The notes below the pieces were generated by a model. The model was not told where the DNA came from. It searched no databases and saw nothing but the letters and a program-made list of their open reading frames with translations. A program made the position numbers and the translations under genes. Of a stretch of DNA of 64,000 bases, positions 23,686 through 32,593 are shown one piece after another. How positions within the stretch are numbered: the first letter of the stretch is position 1; every line of letters starts with the position of its first letter. This DNA is from Mariniphaga sp. (GTDB lineage: Bacteria; Bacteroidota; Bacteroidia; Bacteroidales; Prolixibacteraceae), in the NCBI GenBank assembly GCA_024636975.1, contig JAGXGA010000041.1:46808-110807 (forward strand), written 5' to 3'.

Positions 23686-23719
23686 AAAAAGGGACAGTAA
23701 ACGTAAAAAAAGGGACAGT
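23683..23719 (+). repeat. 16-base direct repeat pair near the element end
   Basis: TAAAAAAAGGGACAGT occurs at 23683-23698 and again at 23704-23719, exactly 21 bases (two helical turns) apart, just after the repressor gene and about 80 bases from the attachment-like sequence. It could hold recombinase arm-type sites or be leader sequence; no further evidence. Confidence 0.5.
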
Positions 23720-23798
23720 TTATAGACACTGGGAACAAATAAGGACAAAATTGACAATAAATAAAATACTAATATACAGCGCATTGAAGGAGGATTAA

Positions 23799-23815
23799 GA
23801 GTCCTCCTCTCCCCA
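23799..23815 (+). other. Candidate attachment-site core: tRNA 3'-end fragment
   Basis: GAGTCCTCCTCTCCCCA reads like the T-loop end (GAGT), T-stem 3' strand (CCTCC), acceptor 3' strand (TCTCCCC) and discriminator A of a tRNA gene, but the bases to the left do not continue a tRNA. A strong terminator follows 7 bases later, as after a tRNA gene. This is what integration into a tRNA 3' end leaves at the far end of a prophage; the intact tRNA should be at the left end, outside the window. GGAGGA/TCCTCC also forms a small hairpin here. Confidence 0.5.
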
Positions 23816-23821
23816 CCCAAA

Positions 23822-23855
23822 AGCCTCTCGTCTGAAAAGATGAGAGGCTTTTTTT
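23822..23855 (+). terminator. Rho-independent terminator at the prophage-host boundary
   Basis: AGCCTCTC-G-TCT, loop GAAA, AGA-T-GAGAGGCT, then seven T. Probably the original terminator of the tRNA gene used as integration site. 23856-24104 holds no gene; it should contain the promoter of trkH. Confidence 0.8.
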
Positions 23856-24104
23856 ATGCTGCTGTTTTTATCCTGCCCGCTCCCCCTTCCCTTCACAAGC
23901 AGTTGCCAGCCTACTTATTAAAAGTTCATGATCTGATCAGAGGAGTGCACCACAATCTGATGTGATAAATACCACCTTCACTGATAAATAAAAGTCATTT
24001 TAGTTTCTTTATAAAATCTTTACACTCCCGGCTTCATCTTTTATATCCTGTTTATATAATCCGCTACAACTTTGCAGGATTAGAAATAATGAAGTTGGAG
24101 AGAC

Positions 24105-25553
24105 ATGAACCGAATTTTAAACTGGAGATTAATAATAAGCTTAACAGGCAGAATATCGTTTATTGTAACAACAGCTTTATTAATCTCTGCAGGGGTTGCC
24201 CTGGTATATACGGAAAGTATTTACCCTTTTTTATTTTCGTCATTAATCTCAGGAGCTATAGGTTTTACTTCTTTTACTACCACAAAGTGGAATCAGGATG
24301 AGTTGATTCAGCGAAAAGAGTCTTTCTTTCTGGTCACACTGTCGTGGATTTATATTAGCCTAATAGGAAGTTTACCATTTATTTTTTCAGGTACCATCCC
24401 ATCTTTTATTAACGCATTCTTTGAATCGGTTTCGGGTTTTACTACAACGGGCTCATCCATTTTAACTGACATTGAAGCTTTACCAAAATCTATTCTATTC
24501 TGGAGAAGTTTAACGCATTGGATTGGCGGCATCGGTATCATTGTCCTGTTTATAATTATTATGCCTACTTTGCATGAGGGGGGGTATCAAATGTTTACTC
24601 TTGAATCATCGTTCCAGGATAAAATCCAGCCCAAAATTAAGTCGGTAGGTCAACGGCTGGCAATTATTTACATCACTCTTACATTATTGGAAATAGTTTT
24701 TTTGCTTGCCGGCGGAATGAATCTTTTCGAGAGTGTATGTCATGCGTTCGGGACCATAGCAACGGGTGGATTTTCACCAAAAAACAGCAGCATTGGAGGA
24801 TATTCTGCCTATATACAATACGTTGTTATGGCATTTATGCTGTTAAGTGGCACTAATTTTATTATTCATTATTACATAATAAAACGACAAATCTCAAAAA
24901 TAAAACAAAATGAGGAAGTCAGGTTTTATTATTCGGCAGTTTTTTTCATAGGGATTACATTAACCCTAGTACTTTTTTTCAGAGAAGGAAAACCATTTGA
25001 AACAGCCTTCAGGGATTCATTTTTCCAGGTAATATCAATAATAACCTGTACAGGTTATGCCACTGCTGATTACTTAATCTGGCCATCATTTGCCTGGATC
25101 CTTATATTTTTTGTTATGTTTTTTGGAGGAAGCACAGGGTCAACTGCAGGTGGAATAAAAATGGCAAGGCATCTTCTGGTGTATAAAAACCTGAAACGGG
25201 TGTATCGTGAAACCGCTCATCCCAAGGCCGTTGTACCATTAAAACTAAACGGGAATGTCATTACCGAGTCAGTCAACAGATCTGTTTTATCTTTTATTTC
25301 GGCCTATTTACTTATTTTTTTATTAGGTAGCATTCTGCTTCTTTTTACAGGCCTTGATGGAGAAACTGCGGCAAGTGCTGCAGCTACAGCTATGGCAGGT
25401 ATCGGACCAGGTATTGGGACAGTAGGGCCTGCAGCAAATTTTGCACATTTAACCTATTTTGCAAAATTCACTCTTACCGTGTTAATGATATTAGGGCGGC
25501 TGGAAATATTTACAGTACTAACACTTTTTACACGTAATTTCTGGAGACAATAA
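24105..25553 (+). CDS. trkH: TrkH-type potassium uptake protein, paralogue 1
   Basis: A 482-residue integral membrane protein of the TrkH/KtrB superfamily. The pore-loop glycine filters are visible: SVSGFTTTGSSILTD, AFGTIATGGFS, SIITCTGYATADYL and AMAGIGPGIGTVGP. TrkH moves K+ inward, usually with a cytoplasmic TrkA ring. No trkA lies beside it; instead a sensor kinase and response regulator follow, suggesting osmotic or potassium control. A second TrkH is at 49105-50550 with TrkA at 50568-51902, which could serve both. The ATG at 24105 gives the normal length. Confidence 0.92.
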   Translation: MNRILNWRLIISLTGRISFIVTTALLISAGVALVYTESIYPFLFSSLISGAIGFTSFTTTKWNQDELIQRKESFFLVTLSWIYISLIGSLPFIFSGTIPSFINAFFESVSGFTTTGSSILTDIEALPKSILFWRSLTHWIGGIGIIVLFIIIMPTLHEGGYQMFTLESSFQDKIQPKIKSVGQRLAIIYITLTLLEIVFLLAGGMNLFESVCHAFGTIATGGFSPKNSSIGGYSAYIQYVVMAFMLLSGTNFIIHYYIIKRQISKIKQNEEVRFYYSAVFFIGITLTLVLFFREGKPFETAFRDSFFQVISIITCTGYATADYLIWPSFAWILIFFVMFFGGSTGSTAGGIKMARHLLVYKNLKRVYRETAHPKAVVPLKLNGNVITESVNRSVLSFISAYLLIFLLGSILLLFTGLDGETAASAAATAMAGIGPGIGTVGPAANFAHLTYFAKFTLTVLMILGRLEIFTVLTLFTRNFWRQ

Positions 25554-25618
25554 CCTGATAAATACCTGTTATATTTACATTTGAAAATTAATTGAATAAG
25601 AGTGATACAATAAAAACA

Positions 25619-27145
25619 ATGTCGCTGAATTTAAAACATATCAAAAAGAAAAAAGCAACTAATTATTTTCTTTCCTCTCTCATAATCATTTCTGCCGTCC
25701 TGCTTCTCAGGCCATTAGCTGCTACTGAAAATTATCATGTTGTTTCATTTATCCTGTTGTTTATAGTTTCCATATTGGCTACATTCATGGGGACAGGCCC
25801 GGTGTTGATGGCTTCAACATTAAGTGCGATACTATGGAATTATTTTTTTATACCTCCTAATTTTACCTTTCACATCGATAAAACGGAAGATATTCTCATT
25901 TTTGGACTCTTTTTCATCATTGCCCTTGTAAACGGAGTGTTAACTACGCAGGTGCGAAACCAGGAAAAGCTGGTTCGAGACCGTGAACAAAGAACAAATG
26001 CCCTCTTCCAGTTAACAAAGGAGCTTTCGAAAGCAAGTGGTATTGAAGAAGTACTTAAAGTAGCAGTTGGGGAGATCAGGAGTCACTTTCAAACCGATTC
26101 ATTTTTTATACTTCAGGATGGAGAAAACGTACTTAATAATACTGGCAGGTTACAACGAGGAAAAAAGCTGACACCTTCAGAATATAATGTAGCAGAATGG
26201 GTGTTTAAAAATATGGAGAAAGCCGGAGCCTTTACTAAAAATCAACCTGCTGTTGATACCACTTTTTACCCGTTACCCGGGGCAAAAGTGAGTCCGGGAG
26301 TTGTGGCTGTAAAATTAAAAGAACAATTCAAAGGGGATCAATTATCATACTGGGATACTTTTCTGGCTCAGATATCCAACGCACTGGAGCGGGAATTTCT
26401 TGGAGAAATGGCACAAAGGGTCCGCTTCCTTGATGAATCGGACCGTTTATATAAAACGCTGTTCAATTCGATTTCCCATGAACTGAGAATTCCGGTTGCG
26501 ACCATTATGGGAGCTTCAGATTCAATTTTGAATTCCACCAATCCGGTAAACACGCAATCGGCATTGTGCAATGAAATTTTTACTGCATCGCTTCGGCTGA
26601 ACAGGTTAATAGAAAACCTTCTGAATATCTCGCGTCTCGAGAGCGGGCATATCTCAGCCAGGCTCGACTGGTACGATATCAACGACCTGATAAATAAAGT
26701 TGCCGACGATTTAATAGATGAATTAAAACCATTTACCCTGGTTATTGATGTTCAGGAAGAGATGCCTTTGGTTAAGATCGATTTTGGACTCATGGAGCAG
26801 GTCTTATACAATCTCCTGATCAATTCAACGCAGTATGCCCCACCTACATCCAAGATCATGCTCTCATTAGGGTATGCCAATGAAACAATGATTATTAAAG
26901 TTGCCGATAAAGGTCCGGGGTTTCCTGAAAAAGAGATCAGGCATGCCTTTAAGAAATTCTTCAGGGTTGATGGAAATAAAACAGGAGGATTAGGACTTGG
27001 ACTATCAATTGCCAAAGGATTTGTGGAAGCTCACGGAGGCACTATTTCGGTTGAAAACCTAAAACAGGGTGGCACTTTGTTTTCAATTCTCATACCAACG
27101 GAAATCCCCGATATTAAAAATATACAGGAGCCAGATTATGAATGA
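25619..27145 (+). CDS. KdpD-like sensor histidine kinase, short form
   Basis: The ATG at 25619 (MSLNLKHIKKKK...) gives 508 residues; a TTG at 25592 is the alternative. About four transmembrane segments (residues 15-120, DUF4118-like: YFFIPPNFTFHIDKTEDILIF) precede a GAF-like domain, the H-box SISHELRIPVATIMG, the N-box VLYNLLINSTQYAP, and G-boxes DKGPGFP and GGLGLGLSIAKGFV. This is the C-terminal half of KdpD; the N-terminal KdpD and Usp domains are missing. With the overlapping KdpE-like gene and trkH upstream it suggests K+-responsive control of this operon. Confidence 0.88.
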   Translation: MSLNLKHIKKKKATNYFLSSLIIISAVLLLRPLAATENYHVVSFILLFIVSILATFMGTGPVLMASTLSAILWNYFFIPPNFTFHIDKTEDILIFGLFFIIALVNGVLTTQVRNQEKLVRDREQRTNALFQLTKELSKASGIEEVLKVAVGEIRSHFQTDSFFILQDGENVLNNTGRLQRGKKLTPSEYNVAEWVFKNMEKAGAFTKNQPAVDTTFYPLPGAKVSPGVVAVKLKEQFKGDQLSYWDTFLAQISNALEREFLGEMAQRVRFLDESDRLYKTLFNSISHELRIPVATIMGASDSILNSTNPVNTQSALCNEIFTASLRLNRLIENLLNISRLESGHISARLDWYDINDLINKVADDLIDELKPFTLVIDVQEEMPLVKIDFGLMEQVLYNLLINSTQYAPPTSKIMLSLGYANETMIIKVADKGPGFPEKEIRHAFKKFFRVDGNKTGGLGLGLSIAKGFVEAHGGTISVENLKQGGTLFSILIPTEIPDIKNIQEPDYE

Positions 27146-27821
27146 AGAAGAAACCATTTTGGTAATCGATGACGAAAAGCAGATTCGAAGGCTGCTTGAA
27201 CTTACACTTTCAGCAAGTGGTTATAAGGTTATTCTGTCGGTAAACGGAAAGGAAGGTTTAATCGATGCAGCAACCAATCATCCTTCGTTAATCTTGCTTG
27301 ATCTGGGTTTGCCTGACATTGACGGGCAGGAAATACTAAAAAAAGTCAGGGAATGGTATCAAAAACCGGTTATTATTCTCTCTGTCCGTGATTCGGAGGA
27401 AGAGATTATTAAAGCACTGGATAACGGCGCCAACGACTACCTCACTAAACCATTCAGGTCAGGAGAACTACTGGCCCGGATTAGGGCTGCTTTACGATCA
27501 GGTAACGATGTATCCGACAGTTCTGAAATGACCTTCGGATCAATAACCATCGACAGGGTCAGTCATATAGTAAGGAAAAATAATGAAATACTTAAACTTA
27601 CAGCAACAGAGTTCTCCCTGCTTCTTTTACTGGCAAAAAACAGCGGACGTGTTCTTACTCACCAATATATCCTTAAGGAGGTATGGGGCTACGGATACAT
27701 TGAGCAAACACAATATCTGAGAGTTTTTGTTGCTCAGTTGAGAAAGAAGATAGAAGATAATCCTTCAAAACCGCTTTTATTAATTACTGAATCAGGAATC
27801 GGATACCGGTTTGGAGAATAA
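27138..27821 (+). CDS. KdpE-like OmpR-family response regulator
   Basis: The ATG at 27138 (MNEEETILVIDDEKQIRRLL...) overlaps the end of the kinase gene by 8 bases and gives 227 residues. The receiver domain has the acidic pocket IDDE, the phospho-acceptor in LILLDLGLPDIDG, the LSVRD switch residue and the lysine of DYLTKPF. The OmpR/PhoB winged helix follows (LKLTATEFSLLLLLAKNSGR; IEQTQYLRVFVAQLRKKIED; ESGIGYRFGE). It is probably phosphorylated by the adjacent kinase and controls K+ uptake genes, in KdpE fashion. Confidence 0.9.
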   Translation: MNEEETILVIDDEKQIRRLLELTLSASGYKVILSVNGKEGLIDAATNHPSLILLDLGLPDIDGQEILKKVREWYQKPVIILSVRDSEEEIIKALDNGANDYLTKPFRSGELLARIRAALRSGNDVSDSSEMTFGSITIDRVSHIVRKNNEILKLTATEFSLLLLLAKNSGRVLTHQYILKEVWGYGYIEQTQYLRVFVAQLRKKIEDNPSKPLLLITESGIGYRFGE

Positions 27822-28156
27822 AGGAAAACTGTTGTATTAATTAAGAACCCCGGCTAAATAAGCCAGGGAACTTAAATTTAAACTACTAACTAATCTAATT
27901 GGATTTAGCCAACCCAAGTTTATTGATTAATCTAATTTACAAAATTAATTGGAAACCAGCAGCATTAATTCAGTATAATTTCAAGAATTATGTACTGTTA
28001 ATTTGCTACTGTATCGAAGTTCGCGGATAACCTGAAGCACCTTACAAAGAATAGATCCTGTCAATAAGATTAATTCACGCGTAATTTCGTCAAACCTGAG
28101 TTCAATATATTTGTTTGTAGTTCTGACAAACATTAAAGCCACATGGTTTACTTATT
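27822..28156. other. 335-base intergenic region
   Basis: No gene seen. CCCCGGCTAAATAAGCCAGGG at 27846-27866 forms an imperfect hairpin without a T-run, perhaps a weak terminator. TATATTTG at 28106-28113 matches the Bacteroidota -7 box and could be the promoter of the gene at 28157; no clear TTG box at the right spacing. Confidence 0.4.
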
Positions 28157-29572
28157 ATGAATAATCCTTTTCACCACAAGAGCAATAAAGCACCTGGTTT
28201 TCTATCCCGTTTTGATTCTTCAACAGATATGGCATCAGGTTTAAGCAGCTTCCACAAGGGAGAAATTTTCAAGAAAGTTTCTATTGGGGGTTCTTTGTAT
28301 TCATGGATGATTAATTCAATACCAGCAACATGGAGAAAGAAACTTTATACATATGGAGGAAAGTATGATGCAACCTCTTATAAGAACATCTCTCAAATTG
28401 ATGCAGAACAAATCAGCAAATGGATATATCATTCATACCCTGAAAAGAGATACCAGGCTATAGCCATAGGGTCATCCAACGGAGCCTTGAGCCACCTTTA
28501 TTCGGCTCTTAATATTCCATGGCTTCCACAAACATTTCTTATTCCAATAAATAAGGAACAAGAACACCAGGTAGATAAACCTGAAGATACCATCAATTGG
28601 TCGGAAAGCGCTGGTTCTGTATTTTTGAAACACAATCCGGAATGGCATCTTTCACAAATGATGGATCCGGTTCAGGATAGAATAAGGTCAGGATCAATAG
28701 CTTATTTCAGAATTAAAAAACAAAGCTTAGGTTACTGGTACCTGAAGTTTTTAAAGGAACGTCTTCAACCGGGAGGTACAATTATTATAGCCGACTGCGA
28801 ATTAAAATGGCCGGTGATTAAAATAGGTGACAAGCACACGTTCCAGTACGGAGGACTTGGAACTTACCAGCCGGATGAATACTACCACGGGAGCGACAGA
28901 ATTTCTACTTTTCTAAAAGAAGTAAATGCCCCCGCAGACCACTGGAAAATATCGGAACCCGATAGTGAAGGCCCAGAGGCCGAATGGGGATTTGATGAAA
29001 CCTTGATGTCAGACATAATGCAACTTGCAGAAAAAGAAGGCCTCAAAGTATCGAAAATAAAGTTTAATCATCCTCAGGATATAAGTTCGAATATAGCTGA
29101 TATTTACCGCGAGTGGTATCGCCGGAATAATCAAATACATGACCGGCTCCTGGTCGAATCATTTACTGTTCATTCTCCCCGGTTAACCATCCAAACCAGT
29201 TCTGTTCCTTACTGGTTGTTTTTTAATTCAGTCAAGGCTGCTGAGATGATGGAACAGTACCTGGATGAGACAGAACTATTCAATGAAATTTATATGATGA
29301 TTCTTTCACATGGAAAAACGTTGGGAGGTGTTGCCAATATCCGACAATGGGAGTCGATTTTATCAAGGGCAGGAAGATCAGGTCAATTTGTGGGAATGGA
29401 TAAAAACAAATATCCTATTGATTTCGGGGTATTTACCCGATATACAAAGGCACTTCAAAAAGCAATCCCTGACCGTTATCCGGTAAGGCAGATGACTATA
29501 AAATATTTTCTGGATAATTATTCGATGTTTCTTCAGGATACTAATGTAAGCTTCACTTCATTAAAGGATTAA
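28157..29572 (+). CDS. Uncharacterised 471-residue cytoplasmic protein
   Basis: No signal peptide or membrane segment. Residues 90-130 read EKRYQAIAIGSSNGALSHLYSALNIPWLPQTFLIPIN, a Rossmann- or hydrolase-like strand-loop-helix with a GSSNGA turn. Residues 185-220 (GSIAYFRIKKQSLGYWYLKFLKERLQPGGTIIIAD) resemble the late part of a class I methyltransferase fold. The C-terminal half is helical and aromatic. I do not recognise the family; an alpha/beta enzyme is the most that can be said. The gene stands alone with long spacers on both sides. Confidence 0.6.
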   Translation: MNNPFHHKSNKAPGFLSRFDSSTDMASGLSSFHKGEIFKKVSIGGSLYSWMINSIPATWRKKLYTYGGKYDATSYKNISQIDAEQISKWIYHSYPEKRYQAIAIGSSNGALSHLYSALNIPWLPQTFLIPINKEQEHQVDKPEDTINWSESAGSVFLKHNPEWHLSQMMDPVQDRIRSGSIAYFRIKKQSLGYWYLKFLKERLQPGGTIIIADCELKWPVIKIGDKHTFQYGGLGTYQPDEYYHGSDRISTFLKEVNAPADHWKISEPDSEGPEAEWGFDETLMSDIMQLAEKEGLKVSKIKFNHPQDISSNIADIYREWYRRNNQIHDRLLVESFTVHSPRLTIQTSSVPYWLFFNSVKAAEMMEQYLDETELFNEIYMMILSHGKTLGGVANIRQWESILSRAGRSGQFVGMDKNKYPIDFGVFTRYTKALQKAIPDRYPVRQMTIKYFLDNYSMFLQDTNVSFTSLKD

Positions 29573-29651
29573 CAGCGAACTCCCGTTATGCTACGATTTG
29601 CTTATAACCTCAATAATAGTATTATTGTTAGAATAAAAAGGATCTATCGAT

Positions 29652-29870
29652 TTACCAAATAATTAATTTCAGCCTGCCAATCAGCATAACTATTAAAGGC
29701 TATCTTTTCCATATTTAGAACAAAGTTCCCAATAGGGGACAACCAATAATCGTAAATAAAAGGTAACTCATTGTTATTCAACAACAATAAAAAATGGAGT
29801 GAATTTTGGTTAGTTAATAGTACAAAGGGTAGAACGTCTTCTGTATAACGATTGGTTTTGTGTTTAGGGT
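29652..29870 (-). pseudogene. Possible degraded coding remnant in a 600-base gap
   Basis: Read leftward, an uninterrupted frame of about 70 codons without an ATG near its start ends at a stop at 29652: …TNRYTEDVLPFVLL, NELPFIYDYWLSPIGN, FNSYADWQAEINYLVNR. The composition looks protein-like, and the same frame carries VELWTLFEDD before an in-frame stop further upstream. A perfect 12-base inverted repeat (AAAGGGTAGAAC at 29824, GTTCTACCCTTT at 29907) overlaps it. It may be the tail of a decayed gene; the rest of 29573-30172 shows nothing else. Confidence 0.3.
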
Positions 29871-30172
29871 TTGTAAATCATCAATCATCTTCAAAAAGCG
29901 TCCAAAGTTCTACCCTTTTCTTTTTTTTATCTCTTTTAGTCAGCAAAAAATTTCCTCCAACAAATCAGAAATCTTTCACCGGATCACATGTTACGCATTT
30001 CCAGGTAAAAAGAAGGATCAACAGGATAAATATTCTTTATGGAAATTTAGTCTAATTCGCTATCGTTCAACCTCCATTATTTTTGTTAATGAGTATTAAC
30101 AAAGACTGCGCATTTTTAACATTTTTCGTGATGGTTAATTACCTACATTTGGCAACTTAATTTTAGAATACA

Positions 30173-30781
30173 ATGCAGTTAGCCTTAAATAATATGCAAA
30201 AAATACTGGTCCTGAACCGGTATTACAGAATTACAAAATTCTATACGTTTTTGAGAAATCTTTCAATAAAAACGGGTATTATTCTTGGAACGCTGGTATT
30301 GGCTTTCATCTTGCTTGATATATTTTTACTTGATCTGGAAGGAATCATCAATTTCATTGCACGTGAATATGCAGGATGGTTTTTATTCGTGATGCTTTTT
30401 ATTTCAGAAGCATTTGTGGGTATATTGCCTCCAGAGCTATTTATTGCATGGAGTTCCAAAACCGACTACCGTTGGCTAAACCTGATTGGCCTGGCTACAA
30501 TGTCGTATGGAGGAGGTATACTGGCATACTATATTGGAAAATTAATTTATTTAATCCCCTCGGTTAAGAATTATGTGGAAATTAAAATGAGTAAACACAT
30601 AATGAATCTGAAAAGGTGGGGAGGTGTGCTTATATTTACCGGAGCGATGTTGCCTTTGCCTCATTCCCTCGTAAGTATGGCTTGCGGCATTATCGATTAC
30701 AAAATAAAGCATTACCTCTTGTGGGCATTGTTCAGGTATGTTCGCTTTTATCTGTATGCTCTTGTAATATATAGTTTGTGA
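30173..30781 (+). CDS. DedA/VTT-like membrane protein
   Basis: A 202-residue membrane protein with about five hydrophobic segments. The section ILAYYIGKLIYLIPSVKNYVEIKMSKHIMNLKRWGGVLIFTGAMLPLPHSLVSMACGIIDYKIKHYL resembles the core of DedA/SNARE-associated (VTT) proteins, where a re-entrant G-x-x-x-P loop precedes the last helices. DedA-like proteins act in lipid flipping and membrane homeostasis. The first ATG is used; one seven codons later is equally possible. Confidence 0.65.
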   Translation: MQLALNNMQKILVLNRYYRITKFYTFLRNLSIKTGIILGTLVLAFILLDIFLLDLEGIINFIAREYAGWFLFVMLFISEAFVGILPPELFIAWSSKTDYRWLNLIGLATMSYGGGILAYYIGKLIYLIPSVKNYVEIKMSKHIMNLKRWGGVLIFTGAMLPLPHSLVSMACGIIDYKIKHYLLWALFRYVRFYLYALVIYSL

Positions 30782-30818
30782 TGATTTAAAAGGGCAAAAA
30801 GGGCATTCCGTTTTATAA

Positions 30819-31772
30819 TCAGAAATTAAACCGGCTGTCTTCTGAAGCTGCTTTTTGGGCAATACGGTATTCTGCAATTAAATTTCGCATGATGGTTTTA
30901 ACCGGAAGCACTTCATCAATACTTGCAGAAACTTGTCCTATTTCCAGCTCACCATTATGAAGGTCTCCTTCAAATATTCCTTTTTTAGCTCTCCCCCTGC
31001 CTAAGATGGTTAAAAGCTCATCTTTGTCAACACCCCGGTTTTCTGCTTCAACCACCAAATCATAAAATGCATTTTTGACAAGTCTTACGGGTGCAAGCTT
31101 TTTGAGAACAAGTTGGGTTTGCCCTTCCCCTGATTGGGTAATTAATTTTTTGAATTCTGGATGTGCAGATGATTCTTCTGAAATGGCAAATCGTGAACCT
31201 ATCTGAACCCCTTCAGCTCCAAGTATCATTGCCGCCAGCATTGCCTGCCCCGATGCAACTCCTCCGGCAGCAAGCAGGGGCAGACTGGTAGCTTTTCTGA
31301 CGGCAGGAATCAAAGCCAGGGTGGTTGTCTCCTCCCTTCCGTTATGGCCTCCGGCCTCAAATCCTTCGGCTACTATAGCATCTACACCTGCAGCTTCGCT
31401 TTTTTCTGCAAACACTGCACTTGAAACCACATGTACTACCTTTATACCTCTATCTTTAAGCCATCCTGTCCATTTTTTTGGGCTTCCGGCCGAAGTAAAC
31501 ACTACAGGAACCTGTAACCGCTCAATTATCTCCATTATACGTTCGGTATCAGGATATAACAACGGGACATTAACACCAAAAGGTTTTTCTGTTGCTTCTT
31601 TTGCTTTGCGGATATGACTCTCCAGCGTTTCGGGGTACATTGAACCTGCACCTATCAAACCTAATCCTCCACAATTACTTACTTCGGTTGCAAGGCGCCA
31701 CCCCGAACACCAAACCATTCCACCCTGGATGACCGGGTATTCTATATTAAACAATTCGCAAATTCTGTTCAT
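30819..31772 (-). CDS. Nitronate monooxygenase / FabK-like flavin enzyme
   Basis: A 317-residue TIM-barrel FMN enzyme: MNRICELFNIEYPVIQGGMV at the N-terminus, GGLGLIGAG, then IVAEGFEAGGHNGREETTTLALIP with the catalytic-type GGH, and the FMN phosphate-binding VASGQAMLAAMILGAEGVQIGSRF. Family members oxidise nitroalkanes or reduce enoyl-ACP (FabK); these cannot be separated by eye. It is convergent with the DedA-like gene. Confidence 0.82.
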   Translation of the reverse strand: MNRICELFNIEYPVIQGGMVWCSGWRLATEVSNCGGLGLIGAGSMYPETLESHIRKAKEATEKPFGVNVPLLYPDTERIMEIIERLQVPVVFTSAGSPKKWTGWLKDRGIKVVHVVSSAVFAEKSEAAGVDAIVAEGFEAGGHNGREETTTLALIPAVRKATSLPLLAAGGVASGQAMLAAMILGAEGVQIGSRFAISEESSAHPEFKKLITQSGEGQTQLVLKKLAPVRLVKNAFYDLVVEAENRGVDKDELLTILGRGRAKKGIFEGDLHNGELEIGQVSASIDEVLPVKTIMRNLIAEYRIAQKAASEDSRFNF

Positions 31773-31807
31773 TGGAAGTATGTATCTTAATAATATGTGT
31801 AAATAAA

Positions 31808-32593
31808 TCAGGAAGGTTGACTTAATGCATCTTCGAGTAATTCGACCAGGACTTCCCTTGAAATTCTTCGTTTAAGTTCCCCATCAACCGCTAATGAAAC
31901 AGATCCTCTTTCCTCTGAAACAATAATTGTGACAGCATCGGTACTTTCTGTTATGCCAATAGCTGCCCTGTGTCTAAGGCCAAGGGTTTTATCCAGATCG
32001 CGCTGAGTAAGCGGAAGAATACACCCTGCAGCTACAATCCGGTTGTCTTTAATAATGACAGCTCCATCATGAAGCGGTGTATTTTTAAAAAAAATAGTTC
32101 GCAACAGCGAAGAGGAGATGCTTGCATTGAGCTGTTCGCCTGTACCTATTTGCTCAGTTAACAGCGAATTACGGGCAACAACGATTAAGGCTCCGGTTTT
32201 TGACTTGGAAAGAGAAAAGCAGGCTTCTGCAAGAACTTCAACCTGTTTGGTAGTTACCGATTTTTCCCTGTTTACACCAAATAATTTATCAAGAGAGAAC
32301 ACCCTGTTTAAATTATAATTTGTGCCTATAAACACAAGAAACTTTCTTATTTCGGGATGAAAAACGACGATCAGGGCCAACACCCCTACCCCAATAAATT
32401 GTCCCATAATGGAGCCGAGCAACTGCATGTTGAGCGCCCGCACCACAAGCCATAACAAATAAAGGGAGAACAGACCGATTACAATATTGAATGCAAGAGT
32501 CCCCCTGATAAGCCGGTACAACTGATAAAGCAACAGTGCGACGAGCAGTATGTCCAATATATCGAGAAACCGTATGGTAATAAATAATGGCAT
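31808..32593 (-). CDS. cdaA: Diadenylate cyclase CdaA
   Basis: A 261-residue membrane-bound DAC enzyme that makes c-di-AMP from two ATP. Three N-terminal transmembrane helices (residues 10-85) are followed by the DisA_N catalytic domain with LHDGAVIIKDNRIVAAGCILP (DGA motif) and TLGLRHRAAIG (RHR motif), both intact. Its start is adjacent to the folP stop, an arrangement common in Bacteroidota. c-di-AMP controls K+ transport in many bacteria, a suggestive link to the two trk systems in this window. Confidence 0.93.
   Translation of the reverse strand: MPLFITIRFLDILDILLVALLLYQLYRLIRGTLAFNIVIGLFSLYLLWLVVRALNMQLLGSIMGQFIGVGVLALIVVFHPEIRKFLVFIGTNYNLNRVFSLDKLFGVNREKSVTTKQVEVLAEACFSLSKSKTGALIVVARNSLLTEQIGTGEQLNASISSSLLRTIFFKNTPLHDGAVIIKDNRIVAAGCILPLTQRDLDKTLGLRHRAAIGITESTDAVTIIVSEERGSVSLAVDGELKRRISREVLVELLEDALSQPS

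Noticed and set aside
29860..30099. Two overlapping rightward frames in the gap before the DedA-like gene
   Set aside because: Composition is lysine/serine/phenylalanine-rich AT-type noise with no likeness to any family and no promoter or terminator around it.
30551..30877. A 108-codon leftward frame opposite the DedA-like gene end
   Set aside because: It is antisense to a well-supported membrane protein and overlaps the convergent flavin-enzyme gene; no family likeness.
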